Positions 34,834 through 43,109 of a DNA stretch of 64,000 nucleotides are shown here, in pieces. Both the position numbers and the translations under genes were made by a program. Where the stretch lies: assembly GCF_008275125.1 (NCBI RefSeq), contig NZ_CP043473.1, positions 2,418,001-2,482,000 of the forward strand, written 5' to 3'. How positions within the stretch are numbered: position 1 is the first letter of the stretch; the number at the start of each line of letters is the position of its first letter. Source of the stretch: Chromobacterium paludis (lineage in GTDB: Bacteria > Pseudomonadota > Gammaproteobacteria > Burkholderiales > Chromobacteriaceae). A model generated the notes under the pieces. The model saw nothing but the letters and a program-made list of their open reading frames with translations. It did no database searches and was not told the DNA's origin.

Positions 34834-35811
34834 ATGAGCCACACCCCGCAAGCCATCTTGCTGATGGGCCCCACCGCCTCAGGCAAAACCGGCCTGGCGC
34901 TGGAGCTGGCCCGTCGTTTTCCCGTTGAGATCATCAGCGTCGACTCCGCCCTGGTCTATCGCGACATGGATATCGGCAGCGCCAAGCCCACGGCCGAGGA
35001 GATGGCGGCATGTCCGCACCATCTGATCGATATCATCAGCCCCTTGCAGAGCTATTCCGCCGCGCAATTCCACGCTGACGCCAATCGGCTTATCGTCGAT
35101 ATCCAGGCACGCGGCAAGCTGCCCTTGCTGATCGGCGGCACCATGCTGTACTACAAGGCGTTGTTAGAGGGCTTGTCCGACCTGCCGCAGGCCGACGCCG
35201 CGCTGCGCGCCGAGCTGGATGCCGACGCCGCTTTGCTAGGATGGCCGGCGATGCATGCCAGGCTGGCGGAGCTGGACCCAGTGACCGCGGCCCGGCTCAA
35301 TCCCAATGACTCGCAGCGCATCCACCGCGCGTTGGAAGTGTGCCTGCTCAGCGGCAAGCCGATGTCGGAGCTGATCGCCCAAGGCAAGGAGGCCGCTGCC
35401 GGCTTCCGCTTCCTGCCGCTGGCCCTGGTGCCGCGCGAACGCGCTTGGCTGCACGAACGCATTGGACAGCGCTTCCGCGCCATGCTGGAGCTGGGCTTCC
35501 TGGACGAGGTCAACCGGCTGCGCGCCAAGTATCCCGAACTGACGCTGAACTTGCCATCCATGCGCTGCGTCGGCTATCGCCAGGCTTGGGAACACCAAGA
35601 CGGCCTGTATGGCTATGACGAATTCATCGAACGCGGCGTAGCCGCCACGCGCCAGCTGGCGAAGCGCCAGCTGACCTGGACGCGCAGCCTGGATGTGATC
35701 CCGGTGGACGCGCAGCAAGACGGACTGGCCGACCTGCTATCCGCCGCCGTGGAGGATTTCCAGGCGGGCCGAGAAGCCAACCCGGCCCTGCGCTACTCCG
35801 GCGACTTCTAA
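34834..35811 (+). CDS. miaA: tRNA dimethylallyltransferase
   Basis: The 325-residue enzyme has a P-loop [10 protein letters not shown] and [23 protein letters not shown], the canonical N-terminal segment. It continues with [22 protein letters not shown] and [15 protein letters not shown]. It adds dimethylallyl to A37 of tRNAs reading UNN codons. ATG at 34834 gives the usual start; an upstream TTG at 34813 would add seven residues. It is a single gene and converges on the peptidase gene. Confidence 0.95.
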   Translation: MSHTPQAILLMGPTASGKTGLALELARRFPVEIISVDSALVYRDMDIGSAKPTAEEMAACPHHLIDIISPLQSYSAAQFHADANRLIVDIQARGKLPLLIGGTMLYYKALLEGLSDLPQADAALRAELDADAALLGWPAMHARLAELDPVTAARLNPNDSQRIHRALEVCLLSGKPMSELIAQGKEAAAGFRFLPLALVPRERAWLHERIGQRFRAMLELGFLDEVNRLRAKYPELTLNLPSMRCVGYRQAWEHQDGLYGYDEFIERGVAATRQLAKRQLTWTRSLDVIPVDAQQDGLADLLSAAVEDFQAGREANPALRYSGDF

Positions 35812-35824
35812 ACGACGCGGCGGC

Positions 35825-36415
35825 TCAGGGGCTGACGCTCATCCGCAAGGTGTGCGTCCAGTCGTGATCGCTGGCCGACACCACATAGCCATACGTCGCG
35901 TAAGTCATGCCCTCGCCTGGCCACGGATTCATCATGTAAAGGTAATTGCCGCCGCTGCCGCTCTGGTAGCCGCGGCCGACGATGAAATGTCCGCCGCCGC
36001 CGGTCCAGCCATAGCGGATGACAAAGGGGCGCTTGGCCTGGATGTCCTGCTGCACGTGAGTCCAAGACAGGTAGTCGTAGACGGTGAAGTTGGGCACGCC
36101 CCAGTTGCGCAAAATGTCCTGCAAGCTGCCGTCGCCGCCAAACATATTGTTCGGACGATTGGCATAGCTGTTCCAATTGAAGCTGCTGTTGCCGCAGGCG
36201 TAGCTGATGCCAAAAGCCCAGTTGACGATGGCGCATTGACTGGGCGTTTTGTTGTACGCCGCCAGCACCGCCTTGCTGGAGCCGGCCCAGCACCACTGGC
36301 TATGCTCCTGCACGGTCAACGGCACGTCCAGCAGCTTGCTGTCGGCCTGCGCCGCCGTAGAGGCGGCCAGCATCGCCAGCGCCAGCATGCCTTTGCCCAA
36401 AGCCTTCTTTTTCAT
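35825..36415 (-). CDS. Exported papain-like cysteine peptidase (C39/C70-like, AvrRpt2-related)
   Basis: The 196-residue protein has a signal peptide (MKKKALGKGMLALAMLAASTAAQADS, cut near residue 24). The catalytic Cys42 is in HSQWCWAGSSKAVLAAY. His143 is in GGGGHFIVGRGY, and Asn163 is in YLYMMNPWPGEG, completing a papain-like triad. Three further Cys (61, 74 and possible pair) could form disulfides outside the cytoplasm. Members of this fold include the bacterial effector AvrRpt2 and lysosomal-type peptidases of unknown target. AAGGAGAGG lies 6-7 nt before the ATG. It begins 13 nt after the upstream exported-protein gene. Confidence 0.75.
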   Translation of the reverse strand: MKKKALGKGMLALAMLAASTAAQADSKLLDVPLTVQEHSQWCWAGSSKAVLAAYNKTPSQCAIVNWAFGISYACGNSSFNWNSYANRPNNMFGGDGSLQDILRNWGVPNFTVYDYLSWTHVQQDIQAKRPFVIRYGWTGGGGHFIVGRGYQSGSGGNYLYMMNPWPGEGMTYATYGYVVSASDHDWTHTLRMSVSP

Positions 36416-36428
36416 GATGACCTCTCCT

Positions 36429-37130
36429 TCAGCGCCAGTTGGCAAGGTTGCTGCGCACCGCTGCGCGCAAAGGCTCAAGCAGGGCGCTGCCATCCAGCAG
36501 CGCGGCATCCGTCTCTTTCTGTCGCGTCAGCGCCAGCGACGCGTAGGCAGAGTTCAGCGGCGCGAAACGCGGCTTGCCGCCCCCCGATGGCGTCACCTCC
36601 AGAAAGTCCGATTGCGCCTGGTAGACTCGCAGAAAGCGCATGCCGGCTTTGCCCGATTCGCCATGGGCGGCCTGCAGCGACGCCAGATTCTGCGCCAGAC
36701 CAGCCGCGCCAAACGCTACCGCCTGCCAGCGGCCCGCCACGCTCTCCACCGTCACCAGCCCCACTGGCCGCGCTAACTGGTATACGGTGAAGCGCCAGGC
36801 ACCGGTTGGCGACATCTGCCGGCTCAGATCGGCATCCTTGGCCAGGACTTGCTGCGGCGTCACGCTGTAAACCAGAAAACCAGCGCCCAGGCGCAGCGTC
36901 GCCAGTGCGCGCGCGTCGCTCACCGCCAGCGGGTAGTCATCGGGCAGCCGGGCGCCAAATTCGCGCTCGCCCTGCCTGACCAGGTCCGCCAAACCCAGCC
37001 GCGCGGCTGTGGCCGCATCCTCCTGCTGCTGCAGCAATTGGTCCGCCGACAAGGGCGCGGCATGCGCCGGCGAGGCGGAAAAAATGGCCAGGCCCAGCCA
37101 GGCCGCCATGATCACGGATTTTGACCGCAT
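36429..37130 (-). CDS. Exported protein of unknown function, partner of the papain-like peptidase
   Basis: The 233-residue protein has a clear signal peptide (MRSKSVIMAAWLGLAIFSASPAHAAP). The mature part is mixed alpha-beta with segments GAGFLVYSVTPQQVLAKDADLSRQM, AWRFTVYQLARPVGLVTVESVAGRWQ and MRFLRVYQAQSDFLEV. There is no Cys in the mature part. No family is recognised. It ends 13 nt before the peptidase start, so the two are co-transcribed. It could be a folding helper, propeptide-like inhibitor or immunity protein. That is inference from the arrangement only. Confidence 0.65.
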   Translation of the reverse strand: MRSKSVIMAAWLGLAIFSASPAHAAPLSADQLLQQQEDAATAARLGLADLVRQGEREFGARLPDDYPLAVSDARALATLRLGAGFLVYSVTPQQVLAKDADLSRQMSPTGAWRFTVYQLARPVGLVTVESVAGRWQAVAFGAAGLAQNLASLQAAHGESGKAGMRFLRVYQAQSDFLEVTPSGGGKPRFAPLNSAYASLALTRQKETDAALLDGSALLEPLRAAVRSNLANWR

Positions 37131-37245
37131 GTTTCGACTCTCCCAGGTTGAAGTTCGCTTGCCGCTCACCCCGCCCCTGCCAATGCCAGAGGCATGCCTG
37201 TAGTCATAGCAGTCCGAATCGCCTATCCCCACCCTCGCAAAATCA

Positions 37246-37268
37246 CCTATCCGATTGATTGAAATAGG
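37246..37268. promoter_or_regulatory. Dyad CCTAT-N13-ATAGG upstream of the exported pair
   Basis: Perfect 5-bp arms lie in the AT-rich part of the 281-bp gap between the exported-protein gene (37130) and the small secreted-protein gene (37412). The spacing does not fit a lux box. Possible operator; no known regulator is matched. Nothing else in the gap can be supported. Confidence 0.25.
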
Positions 37269-37411
37269 AAAAAATCATAAATATCAGCCCCTTGCTCAAT
37301 GCGCTTAAAGTGGCATGGAAATTTCAACTTACCCCTTAGGCCAGGCCCCGGCCTATTGGAAAGCCAGCCCATCGCCTATGTTGAACTGTCCTACCCAGAT
37401 GAGGATCTGCC

Positions 37412-37651
37412 ATGAGACGCCTGCTATTGATCATCTGTCTAGGCCTGGCGCAGCTCGCCCTCGCCACGACACCGCCCGGCAACGCGCGCATGCCGCCGGA
37501 CGAGGCCTTTCAAGCCTGCAATGGCAAGAAAGCCGGCGACGCGGTGAGCTTCACCACGCCGCGCGGCGAAAAAATGAGCGGCAAGTGCAAGATGATGCCG
37601 GCCCGGCTCGCCGCCGTGCCCGACCATCCTCCGCCGCCGCCCGGCCAATGA
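37412..37651 (+). CDS. Small secreted protein with signal peptide
   Basis: The 79-residue protein has an N-terminal signal peptide (MRRLLLIICLGLAQLALATT), then PDEAFQACNGKKAGDAVSFTTPRGEKMSGKCKMMP, with two Cys 25-30 residues apart, and a Pro-rich end (PPPPPGQ). The pattern of CNGK...GD...VSFTTPRG...G.C is seen in small periplasmic proteins of unknown role. It is short, but signal peptide, Cys pair and a ribosome-site-like GAGGA before the ATG support it. Confidence 0.65.
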   Translation: MRRLLLIICLGLAQLALATTPPGNARMPPDEAFQACNGKKAGDAVSFTTPRGEKMSGKCKMMPARLAAVPDHPPPPPGQ

Positions 37652-37682
37652 AAAAAGCCCGCGGCCTTGCGGCTGCGGGCTT
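37651..37682 (-). terminator. Intrinsic terminator of the RidA-family gene
   Basis: On the minus strand AAGCCCGC pairs with GCGGGCTT, with an inner GGCC/GGCT-like stem, and is followed by TTTTTT. The same hairpin may stop the convergent small-protein gene, although the plus strand lacks U's. Confidence 0.8.
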
Positions 37683-37709
37683 AGGCGCTATGCGCGGCGG
37701 ATGGCGCGG

Positions 37710-38057
37710 TCAGCGCGCGGCGACCAGCTTGATTTCCACCTTCCAAGCCGGATTGGCCAGCTTGGCCTCCACCGTGGCGCGGGCCGGCACATGGCCGGCC
37801 GGCACCCAGGCGTCCCAGGCGGCGTTCATCGCGTCGTAGTCGGCCAGATTGGCCAGGAAGATGGTGACATCGACGATCTTGGTCTTGTCGGAATCCAGCT
37901 CAGCCAGCAGGGCATCGATCTGGCCCAGCACATTCTCAGTCTGACTGCGGGCATCCGCCTCCGTATTTTCCGGCACCTGGCCAGCCAGGAAGATCAAGCC
38001 ATTGCTGACTACGGCCTCGGCCAGACGGGCGCCCTGCTTGTGACGGTAGATGCTCAT
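37710..38057 (-). CDS. RidA family enamine/imine deaminase-like protein
   Basis: The 115-residue protein has the RidA (YjgF/YER057c) fold: LIFLAGQVPENTEADARSQTENVLGQIDALLAELDSDKTKIVDVTIFLANLADYDAMNAAW. The end AGHVPARATVEAKLANPAWKVEIKLVA contains the conserved PARA(T)VE Arg at the active site. It removes reactive enamines arising from PLP enzymes. ATG at 38057 has GGAG upstream; an alternative at 38069 is weaker. Confidence 0.9.
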   Translation of the reverse strand: MSIYRHKQGARLAEAVVSNGLIFLAGQVPENTEADARSQTENVLGQIDALLAELDSDKTKIVDVTIFLANLADYDAMNAAWDAWVPAGHVPARATVEAKLANPAWKVEIKLVAAR

Positions 38058-38133
38058 ATCGTTCTCCATATGCGGTGGGTTGTCCTCACCGATTCTAACG
38101 GCAACGCGGCAAACTGTCCCGGGCGGATGGCCA

Positions 38134-38168
38134 CGCAAAAAACAAAACCCCCGGCTGCAGCCGGGGGC
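38134..38168 (-). terminator. Intrinsic terminator of the desaturase gene
   Basis: On the minus strand an 8-bp GC stem (CCCCCGGC/GCCGGGGG, TGCA loop) is followed by TTTTGTTTTTTG. It ends the transcript before the RidA gene. Confidence 0.92.
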
Positions 38169-38188
38169 TTTCGGCAAGACTGCTGGCC

Positions 38189-39367
38189 TCACGCCAGCGC
38201 GGTTTGACGCAGACTCAAGGAGAAACGCTGCAGGGCGGCGATGCCGGATGCCTCGGCGCGCGCGCACCAATCCTGCAACTCGTGCAGCAGCTGCTCACGC
38301 GACAGGCTGGAACGCTCCCACAGCCGGGTCAGCTCTTGGCGCATGCTATAGATGGTGGCCAGCACCTGGCTCTGCGCCAGAATCTTCTCCAGCTGGACGC
38401 GCTCGGCCTCCGGCGTATCCTTCGCGTCCTGCTTCAGCCAGGTCTTCATCTTGCGCGGGTGGATGCGCGGCAGTTCCGGCAGGCTCAGCTTGGCCAGCTC
38501 CGCGCGATATTCCGCCTTCAATTCACGCGCGTAGCGCGAGGCAATGGCGTAACGATTGGCGATGATGGCCTGCAGGTGTTCCATATCGAGCTGCGGGCGC
38601 GACGGGTCCTGCGCCAGCTGCGGCGCCACCTTGCGCACGGTGGCCAGCTTGAACGCGGCCAGGATGCGAATGTACATCCAGCCGATGTCGAACTCGTACC
38701 ACTTGTACGACAGCTTGGCCGAAGTGCCGAAAGTGTGGTGGTTGTTATGCAGCTCTTCGCCGCCCACCAGGATGCCCCAAGGCACCAGATTGGTGGACGC
38801 GTCCTCATTTTCGAAGTTGCGGTAGCCCCAGAAGTGGCCCAGGCCGTTGATCACGCCGGCGGCCCAGAACGGAATCCACACCATCTGCACCGCCCAGATC
38901 GTCAGGCCGAGCGGGCCGAACAGGATCAGGTCGATAATCAGCATCAGCACGATGCCCTTGGCATTGTGCTTGCCGTAAACATTGCGCTCCAGCCAGTCAT
39001 CCGGCGTGCCATGGCCGAACTTGTCCATGATGGACTGGTCCTTGCAGGCGGCGCGATACAACTCCGCGCCCTCCCACAGCACCTTCTTGATGCCGAGCAC
39101 TTGCGGGCTGTGCGGGTCTTCCGCCGTTTCGCAGCGCGCGTGATGCTTGCGGTGGATGGCCGCCCATTGCTTGGTCACCATGCCGGTGGTCAGCCACAGC
39201 CAGAAACGGAAGAAATGGCTGGGGATGGGATGCAAGTCAAGCGCGCGGTGAGCCTGATGCCGATGCAGGAAAATGGTGACGGATGCGATGGTGATGTGGG
39301 TCAGGATCAGGGCGGCGACGATATAGCCCCACCACGGGAGATCCAGCAAACCATTGAGCCAGTTCAT
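38189..39367 (-). CDS. Fatty acid (acyl-CoA delta-9-type) desaturase
   Basis: The 392-residue membrane enzyme has four hydrophobic helices and the three His boxes of the desaturase family: HRHQAHR, HRKHHAR and HNNHHTF, which hold two iron atoms. It introduces a double bond in membrane lipids. The last about 130 residues are a basic helical tail. It is followed by a very strong terminator and preceded by an 18-bp dyad that could bind a fatty-acid regulator. Confidence 0.9.
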   Translation of the reverse strand: MNWLNGLLDLPWWGYIVAALILTHITIASVTIFLHRHQAHRALDLHPIPSHFFRFWLWLTTGMVTKQWAAIHRKHHARCETAEDPHSPQVLGIKKVLWEGAELYRAACKDQSIMDKFGHGTPDDWLERNVYGKHNAKGIVLMLIIDLILFGPLGLTIWAVQMVWIPFWAAGVINGLGHFWGYRNFENEDASTNLVPWGILVGGEELHNNHHTFGTSAKLSYKWYEFDIGWMYIRILAAFKLATVRKVAPQLAQDPSRPQLDMEHLQAIIANRYAIASRYARELKAEYRAELAKLSLPELPRIHPRKMKTWLKQDAKDTPEAERVQLEKILAQSQVLATIYSMRQELTRLWERSSLSREQLLHELQDWCARAEASGIAALQRFSLSLRQTALA

Positions 39368-39386
39368 GTATCTGAGACGTCCAACT

Positions 39387-39404
39387 ATAGAGACAAAGCT
39401 CTAT
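39387..39404. promoter_or_regulatory. 18-bp perfect dyad ATAGAG-N6-CTCTAT before the desaturase gene
   Basis: The dyad lies 20-37 bp upstream of the desaturase ATG and overlaps a TATAGT box on the minus strand. A repressor bound here would block a promoter. The half-site recurs at 3056-3080 with a different spacer. Confidence 0.45.
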
Positions 39405-39526
39405 TCTATAGCACAGCGCGGTCTGATGTCAGAGCGTTTTTTTCGCCCCGACGGGCGGAACAGCGCATCCGCCGCGCCATTGGTGTACCATAGGACATCA
39501 TTTCACCCTAGTTCAGAAAAATACTA

Positions 39527-41131
39527 GTGTTGCCAAAACGTCGACTGATCATTGCCGGCGCCGCCCTCGGCGGCCTGTTTGTCCTGTACGCGGGATCCAG
39601 CTACTGGGCCGGCATCAAGGCCGAGGACACCTTGCAGGAGCAGTACCGGATGCTAGCCGGCCTGCCGCTGTTCAAGGTCAAATCGCACAGTTACGAACGC
39701 GGCTGGTTCTCTTCCACCGAGACCACCGAGCTGGTGTTCAACCGCCGCCTGTCCGGCCCGTATGAAAACATGCTGCCGGACAATATGAAGCCGTTGCTGA
39801 ACGCCACCATCAAGTTCACCAACCACATCCAGCACGGGCCCCTGCCCGGCCTGTCCGCGTTTGATTTCCGCCCAGGCCGCGCGCTGGTGAAGACCGAGTT
39901 CGCGATGAGCGAGGCCACGCGCAAGACGCTGAAGACCTTCTTCGGCGACAAAGAGCCCATCACCATCGTCAACCATATCGGTTTCGGCGGCGGCGGCCTG
40001 CTCGACGTCAGCGTGCCGGCCTTCGACTACGAAGAGGCGCTGTCTGGCGTCAAGATGAAGTGGAAGGGCTTCGACCTCAAGGTCGACTACTCCCATAACT
40101 ACCAGGATTACAAGACGGAGGCGCTGTCGCCAGGCTTCCTGCTGGAGGCCTCCAGCAAGGGCAGCGTGTCATTCGACAGCGTGCATTACGCCTCCGACAT
40201 GCGCATGGGCAGCACCGGCGTCAAGCTGGGCACCAGCGAACTGACCATAGGCAATGTGCAGCTCAGCTCGCGCGAAAGCGTGCCCTACAGCATCAAGCTG
40301 AACGAGCTGATCTACCTGATGACGCGCGTGCGCGTGGGTGAATTCGTCAACCCGTCCGGCGAATTCAAGCCCTCGGCCGTGGCCTTGAAGAACTTCAGCT
40401 ACCAGATCGTCACCAGCGAACAGGATGACTTCGTCAATACGCGCGGCAAGGTCAATTTCGCGGAATTGAACATCAACGATCGGCACTACGGCCCGATGCG
40501 GCTGGACGTGTCGGCCAACCATCTGCATGGCCCCACCCTGGTCAAACTGGACAAGGCGATAGGCGCGATCCCGTTCGAAGGCGTGGACCCGGCGGTGCTG
40601 CGCAAGCAGTATGTCGACACCATCAAGAAGAACGCCGTTCCGCTGCTGGAAAACAATCCCAAGCTGCAGATCAACGAGTTCTACCTGAAAATGCCGACCG
40701 GCGAGGCCAAGCTGCAAGGCAGCCTGGGCATCAACGGCATGCAGCCGGCGGACCTCAACGACATCACGCTGCTGGCCAAGCGCATCGAAGCCGAGGCCAA
40801 GCTGAGCCTGCCGCGGCAGACGCTGGAAGACCTGGTGCTGGCGCAAGCGCGCAATCTGTTCACGGTGGACCAGTCCGCGGAAGACCAGCCCAATATGCAG
40901 GAGGTGGACGACCTGGCCAAGAGCCTGCTCGACAGCCAGCTGACGGCGTGGAAAAACGGCGGCTACATCGTGGAAGACGGCGGCCAGATCTCCACTGAGC
41001 TGAAATACGATGCCCAGGGCCTGACCATACACCAGAAGAAGGTGCCGCTGCCGTGGCAGGAGGAGGTCGACCCCGCAGGCGAGGCCTCCGCACCCGCAGC
41101 ACAACAGGCCAAGCCGGCCGCAAAGAAATAG
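39527..41131 (+). CDS. YdgA family (DUF945) periplasmic/outer-face protein
   Basis: The 534-residue protein begins with one hydrophobic helix (RRLIIAGAALGGLFVLYAGSSYWAG) and lies otherwise outside the membrane. The YdgA family signature is present: YRMLAGLPLFKVKSHSYERGWFSSTETTELVF, then NHIQHGPLPG. It ends in an Ala/Lys/Pro tail. Role unknown; the family is linked to motility and envelope functions. The start is a GTG (a TTG is next to it); no strong ribosome site is seen. Confidence 0.85.
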   Translation: MLPKRRLIIAGAALGGLFVLYAGSSYWAGIKAEDTLQEQYRMLAGLPLFKVKSHSYERGWFSSTETTELVFNRRLSGPYENMLPDNMKPLLNATIKFTNHIQHGPLPGLSAFDFRPGRALVKTEFAMSEATRKTLKTFFGDKEPITIVNHIGFGGGGLLDVSVPAFDYEEALSGVKMKWKGFDLKVDYSHNYQDYKTEALSPGFLLEASSKGSVSFDSVHYASDMRMGSTGVKLGTSELTIGNVQLSSRESVPYSIKLNELIYLMTRVRVGEFVNPSGEFKPSAVALKNFSYQIVTSEQDDFVNTRGKVNFAELNINDRHYGPMRLDVSANHLHGPTLVKLDKAIGAIPFEGVDPAVLRKQYVDTIKKNAVPLLENNPKLQINEFYLKMPTGEAKLQGSLGINGMQPADLNDITLLAKRIEAEAKLSLPRQTLEDLVLAQARNLFTVDQSAEDQPNMQEVDDLAKSLLDSQLTAWKNGGYIVEDGGQISTELKYDAQGLTIHQKKVPLPWQEEVDPAGEASAPAAQQAKPAAKK

Positions 41132-41146
41132 ACCGCGCGCGTTCGA

Positions 41147-41180
41147 CAAAAAAGGCTGCCTTCCCGGCAGCCTTTTCTTT
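41147..41180. terminator. Bidirectional terminator between the YdgA-like gene and bfr
   Basis: An 11-bp stem AAAAGGCTGCC/GGCAGCCTTTT with a TTCCC loop is followed by CTTTTG on the plus strand and TTGTCG on the minus strand. Confidence 0.88.
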
Positions 41181-41196
41181 TGCGCCTCGCGCAAAC

Positions 41197-41673
41197 TCAG
41201 GACGCGTCTTCCATCTGGCTTTGCAGATAATTCTGCAGGCCCACCTTCTCGATCAGGCCGAGCTGGGTCTCCAGCCAGTCCACATGTTCTTCTTCGCTTT
41301 CCAGGATGTCTTCCAGCAGATCGCGGCTGACATAATCCTGGACGGTTTCACAGTAGGCGATAGCCTCGCGCAGCAGCGGCAGCGCGTCCATTTCCAGCTT
41401 CAGATCGCACTCCAGCATCTCCTTGGGGTTTTCGCCGATGTGCAGCTTGCCCAGGTCCTGCAGATTGGGCAGCCCCTCCAGAAACAGCACGCGCTCGATC
41501 AGCTTGTCGGCGTGCTTCATCTCGTCGATGGACTCTTCGTACTCGTGTTCGTTGAGTTTCTTCAGGCCCCAGTTCTTGTACATGCGCGCATGCAGGAAGT
41601 ACTGGTTGATCGCGGTAAGCTCGTTCTTGAGAATCTGGTTCAGATACTTGATGACCTTCTTGTCGCCTTGCAT
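41197..41673 (-). CDS. bfr: Bacterioferritin
   Basis: The 158-residue four-helix ferritin starts [36 protein letters not shown]. It has ferroxidase residues Glu18, Glu51 and His54 and the haem ligand Met52 in DEMKHADKL. It stores iron as 24-mers. The bfd gene lies 88 bp upstream in the same direction, the partner that reduces and releases the iron. Fur-like sites lie before bfd. Confidence 0.95.
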   Translation of the reverse strand: MQGDKKVIKYLNQILKNELTAINQYFLHARMYKNWGLKKLNEHEYEESIDEMKHADKLIERVLFLEGLPNLQDLGKLHIGENPKEMLECDLKLEMDALPLLREAIAYCETVQDYVSRDLLEDILESEEEHVDWLETQLGLIEKVGLQNYLQSQMEDAS

Positions 41674-41761
41674 GTCATGCCCTCCTGAAAAATCATCCAG
41701 GCATTATGGCACAGCGAGAGGAGAGCTCAAGACGAGAAGGCCGCAGGGCCCGCCGCGGCAA

Positions 41762-41962
41762 TCAGGCAGCCGTGCGCGCCACCGAGCAGGCCGACAGCTC
41801 GGCCTGGGCATCCTTGCGGATCTGGTTGGCGGTGCAGGCGCACTTGCCGCAGTCGGAGGCGATGCCCAGCTCGCGGCGCAGATCGCACATGCGCGTGGCG
41901 CCGCCATGCACCGCCTGGCGGATTTGGCTGTCGGTCACGGCATTGCACAGGCAGACATACAT
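41762..41962 (-). CDS. bfd: Bacterioferritin-associated ferredoxin
   Basis: The 66-residue protein has the four [2Fe-2S] ligands of the BFD domain: Cys4, Cys6, Cys38 and Cys41 ([10 protein letters not shown] and DCGKCA). It passes electrons to Bfr so stored iron can be mobilised. The ATG at 41962 is preceded by GAGAGG; an upstream in-frame start at 41989 adds nine residues and lies within the Fur-like region. Size and Cys spacing equal the family. Confidence 0.92.
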   Translation of the reverse strand: MYVCLCNAVTDSQIRQAVHGGATRMCDLRRELGIASDCGKCACTANQIRKDAQAELSACSVARTAA

Positions 41963-41992
41963 GGAATGGCCTCTCTGACATACAATCAAGAA

Positions 41993-42007
41993 TAGTTATC
42001 ATGATCA
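41993..42007 (-). promoter_or_regulatory. Fur-box-like element before bfd
   Basis: TAGTTATCATGATCA matches the 7-1-7 Fur core TGATAATnATTATCA at 10 of 14 positions. It lies about 31 bp upstream of the bfd ATG, where Fur repression of iron-release genes is known. Fur binding is inferred. Confidence 0.5.
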
Positions 42008-42022
42008 TAGAGACAAACAAGA

Positions 42023-42490
42023 ATGATTGTCAATAACATCGATAGAGTATGGAAGCCGAATGCCACAGTCGCCGCCATTATCGAACATGAGGGCCGCTTC
42101 CTGATGATTGAGGAGGACACGCCGGAGGGCCGCAAGCTCAACCAGCCCGCCGGCCACCTGGAGCGCGGCGAAACCCTGCTGCAGGCCGTCATCCGCGAAA
42201 CGCGCGAGGAAAGCGGCTGGCGCTTCGCGCCGCGCGGACTGCTGGGCGTCTATCTGGCCGACAAGCCAGATAGCGACATCACCTACCTCCGCTTCGCCTT
42301 CTGCGGCGACGCCGCCGCTCCGGAAGGCGAAGTCCGGCTAGACGACGGCATCGTCGCAGTGCACTGGCTGAGGCGCGACGAGATCGCCGCCCAAGCCAAC
42401 CGCTTGCGCAGCCCGGTGGTGCTGCAATGCATAGACGATTATCTTGCTGGCATAATGCACCCACTGGAAACAATCCGCGATCTGCGCTGA
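42023..42490 (+). CDS. nudJ: NUDIX hydrolase, NudJ-like
   Basis: The 155-residue protein contains WKPNATVAAIIEHEGRFLMIEED and the Nudix box GHLERGETLLQAVIRETREESGW. WRRDEI..QANRLRSPVV follows. This is the arrangement of E. coli NudJ (thiamine diphosphate and nucleoside di/triphosphate phosphatase). NudJ also precedes mnmA in E. coli, as here. The start is close to a second Fur-like element, so it may be iron-regulated; the first codons may be shorter than annotated. Confidence 0.85.
   Translation: MIVNNIDRVWKPNATVAAIIEHEGRFLMIEEDTPEGRKLNQPAGHLERGETLLQAVIRETREESGWRFAPRGLLGVYLADKPDSDITYLRFAFCGDAAAPEGEVRLDDGIVAVHWLRRDEIAAQANRLRSPVVLQCIDDYLAGIMHPLETIRDLR
42024..42038. promoter_or_regulatory. Second Fur-box-like element overlapping the nudJ start
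   Basis: TGATTGTCAATAACA matches the Fur core at 10 of 14 positions. It overlaps the annotated nudJ start codon, which either marks an intragenic site or argues for a later start. Strength is modest. Confidence 0.35.
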
Positions 42491-42512
42491 CCCACCCACC
42501 GGATGCCCGACC

Positions 42513-43109
42513 ATGCCCAGACTCCTGCTGCCCCTGCTGTTGCTGCTCACCCTGACGCCCGCCTTCGCCGACGCGCTAAACATCTGTTATCATTACCGAT
42601 GTTCCAGACAGGCCTCATTCGAAGTATCGGACGAGGCGCATGACTGGCTGGCCGCCCGGCTGGCCCGCGCCGGCACAGCGGAAGCAGAGCGCGCCGCGGT
42701 GTCCGACGCGGTGCAGACACTGTATCTCCTAGCCGCGCAGCACTCACCCATCTGGCAGGACAAGGGCGGCAATTTCCACGACGGCCCGGCCGAAGGCCGC
42801 ATGGATTGCGTGGACCACAGCAGCAACGTCACCACCTTTCTGCGCTACCTGGATAGCCAGGGCTGGTTGAAATTCCACCATGCGGCGCCACCTGAATGGC
42901 GCGCGCCGCATATTCTGGACTTGCACTACACCGGCGTGCTGCACGATACCGCCGCCAATCAGGACTGGGCGGTGGACACTTGGTTCAAGGATTTCGGGGA
43001 ACCGCCCGTGGTGGTTCCCCTTTCAGTTTGGATGACGGGTTACGAGCCGCCGGCCGTACCCGCGCCTGTCAAACAGGCAAGCAACAGCAAGGAAGGAAGC
43101 ACCCCGTGA
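42513..43109 (+). CDS. Exported transglutaminase-like protein of unknown function
   Basis: The 198-residue protein has a signal peptide ([22 protein letters not shown]). The mature part contains [42 protein letters not shown] and [11 protein letters not shown] Cys at the start of a helix, a His in a following strand, and an Asp shortly after match the order of a transglutaminase-like Cys/His/Asp triad as in BTLCP proteins. Activity is not shown. It overlaps the mnmA start by 3 nt (GTGA), so the two are translationally coupled. Confidence 0.6.
   Translation: MPRLLLPLLLLLTLTPAFADALNICYHYRCSRQASFEVSDEAHDWLAARLARAGTAEAERAAVSDAVQTLYLLAAQHSPIWQDKGGNFHDGPAEGRMDCVDHSSNVTTFLRYLDSQGWLKFHHAAPPEWRAPHILDLHYTGVLHDTAANQDWAVDTWFKDFGEPPVVVPLSVWMTGYEPPAVPAPVKQASNSKEGSTP

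Noticed and set aside
37246..37268. Lux-box (quorum sensing) reading of the CCTAT/ATAGG dyad
   Set aside because: Lux boxes have CT-N12-AG geometry in 20 bp; here the spacing and arms do not fit.
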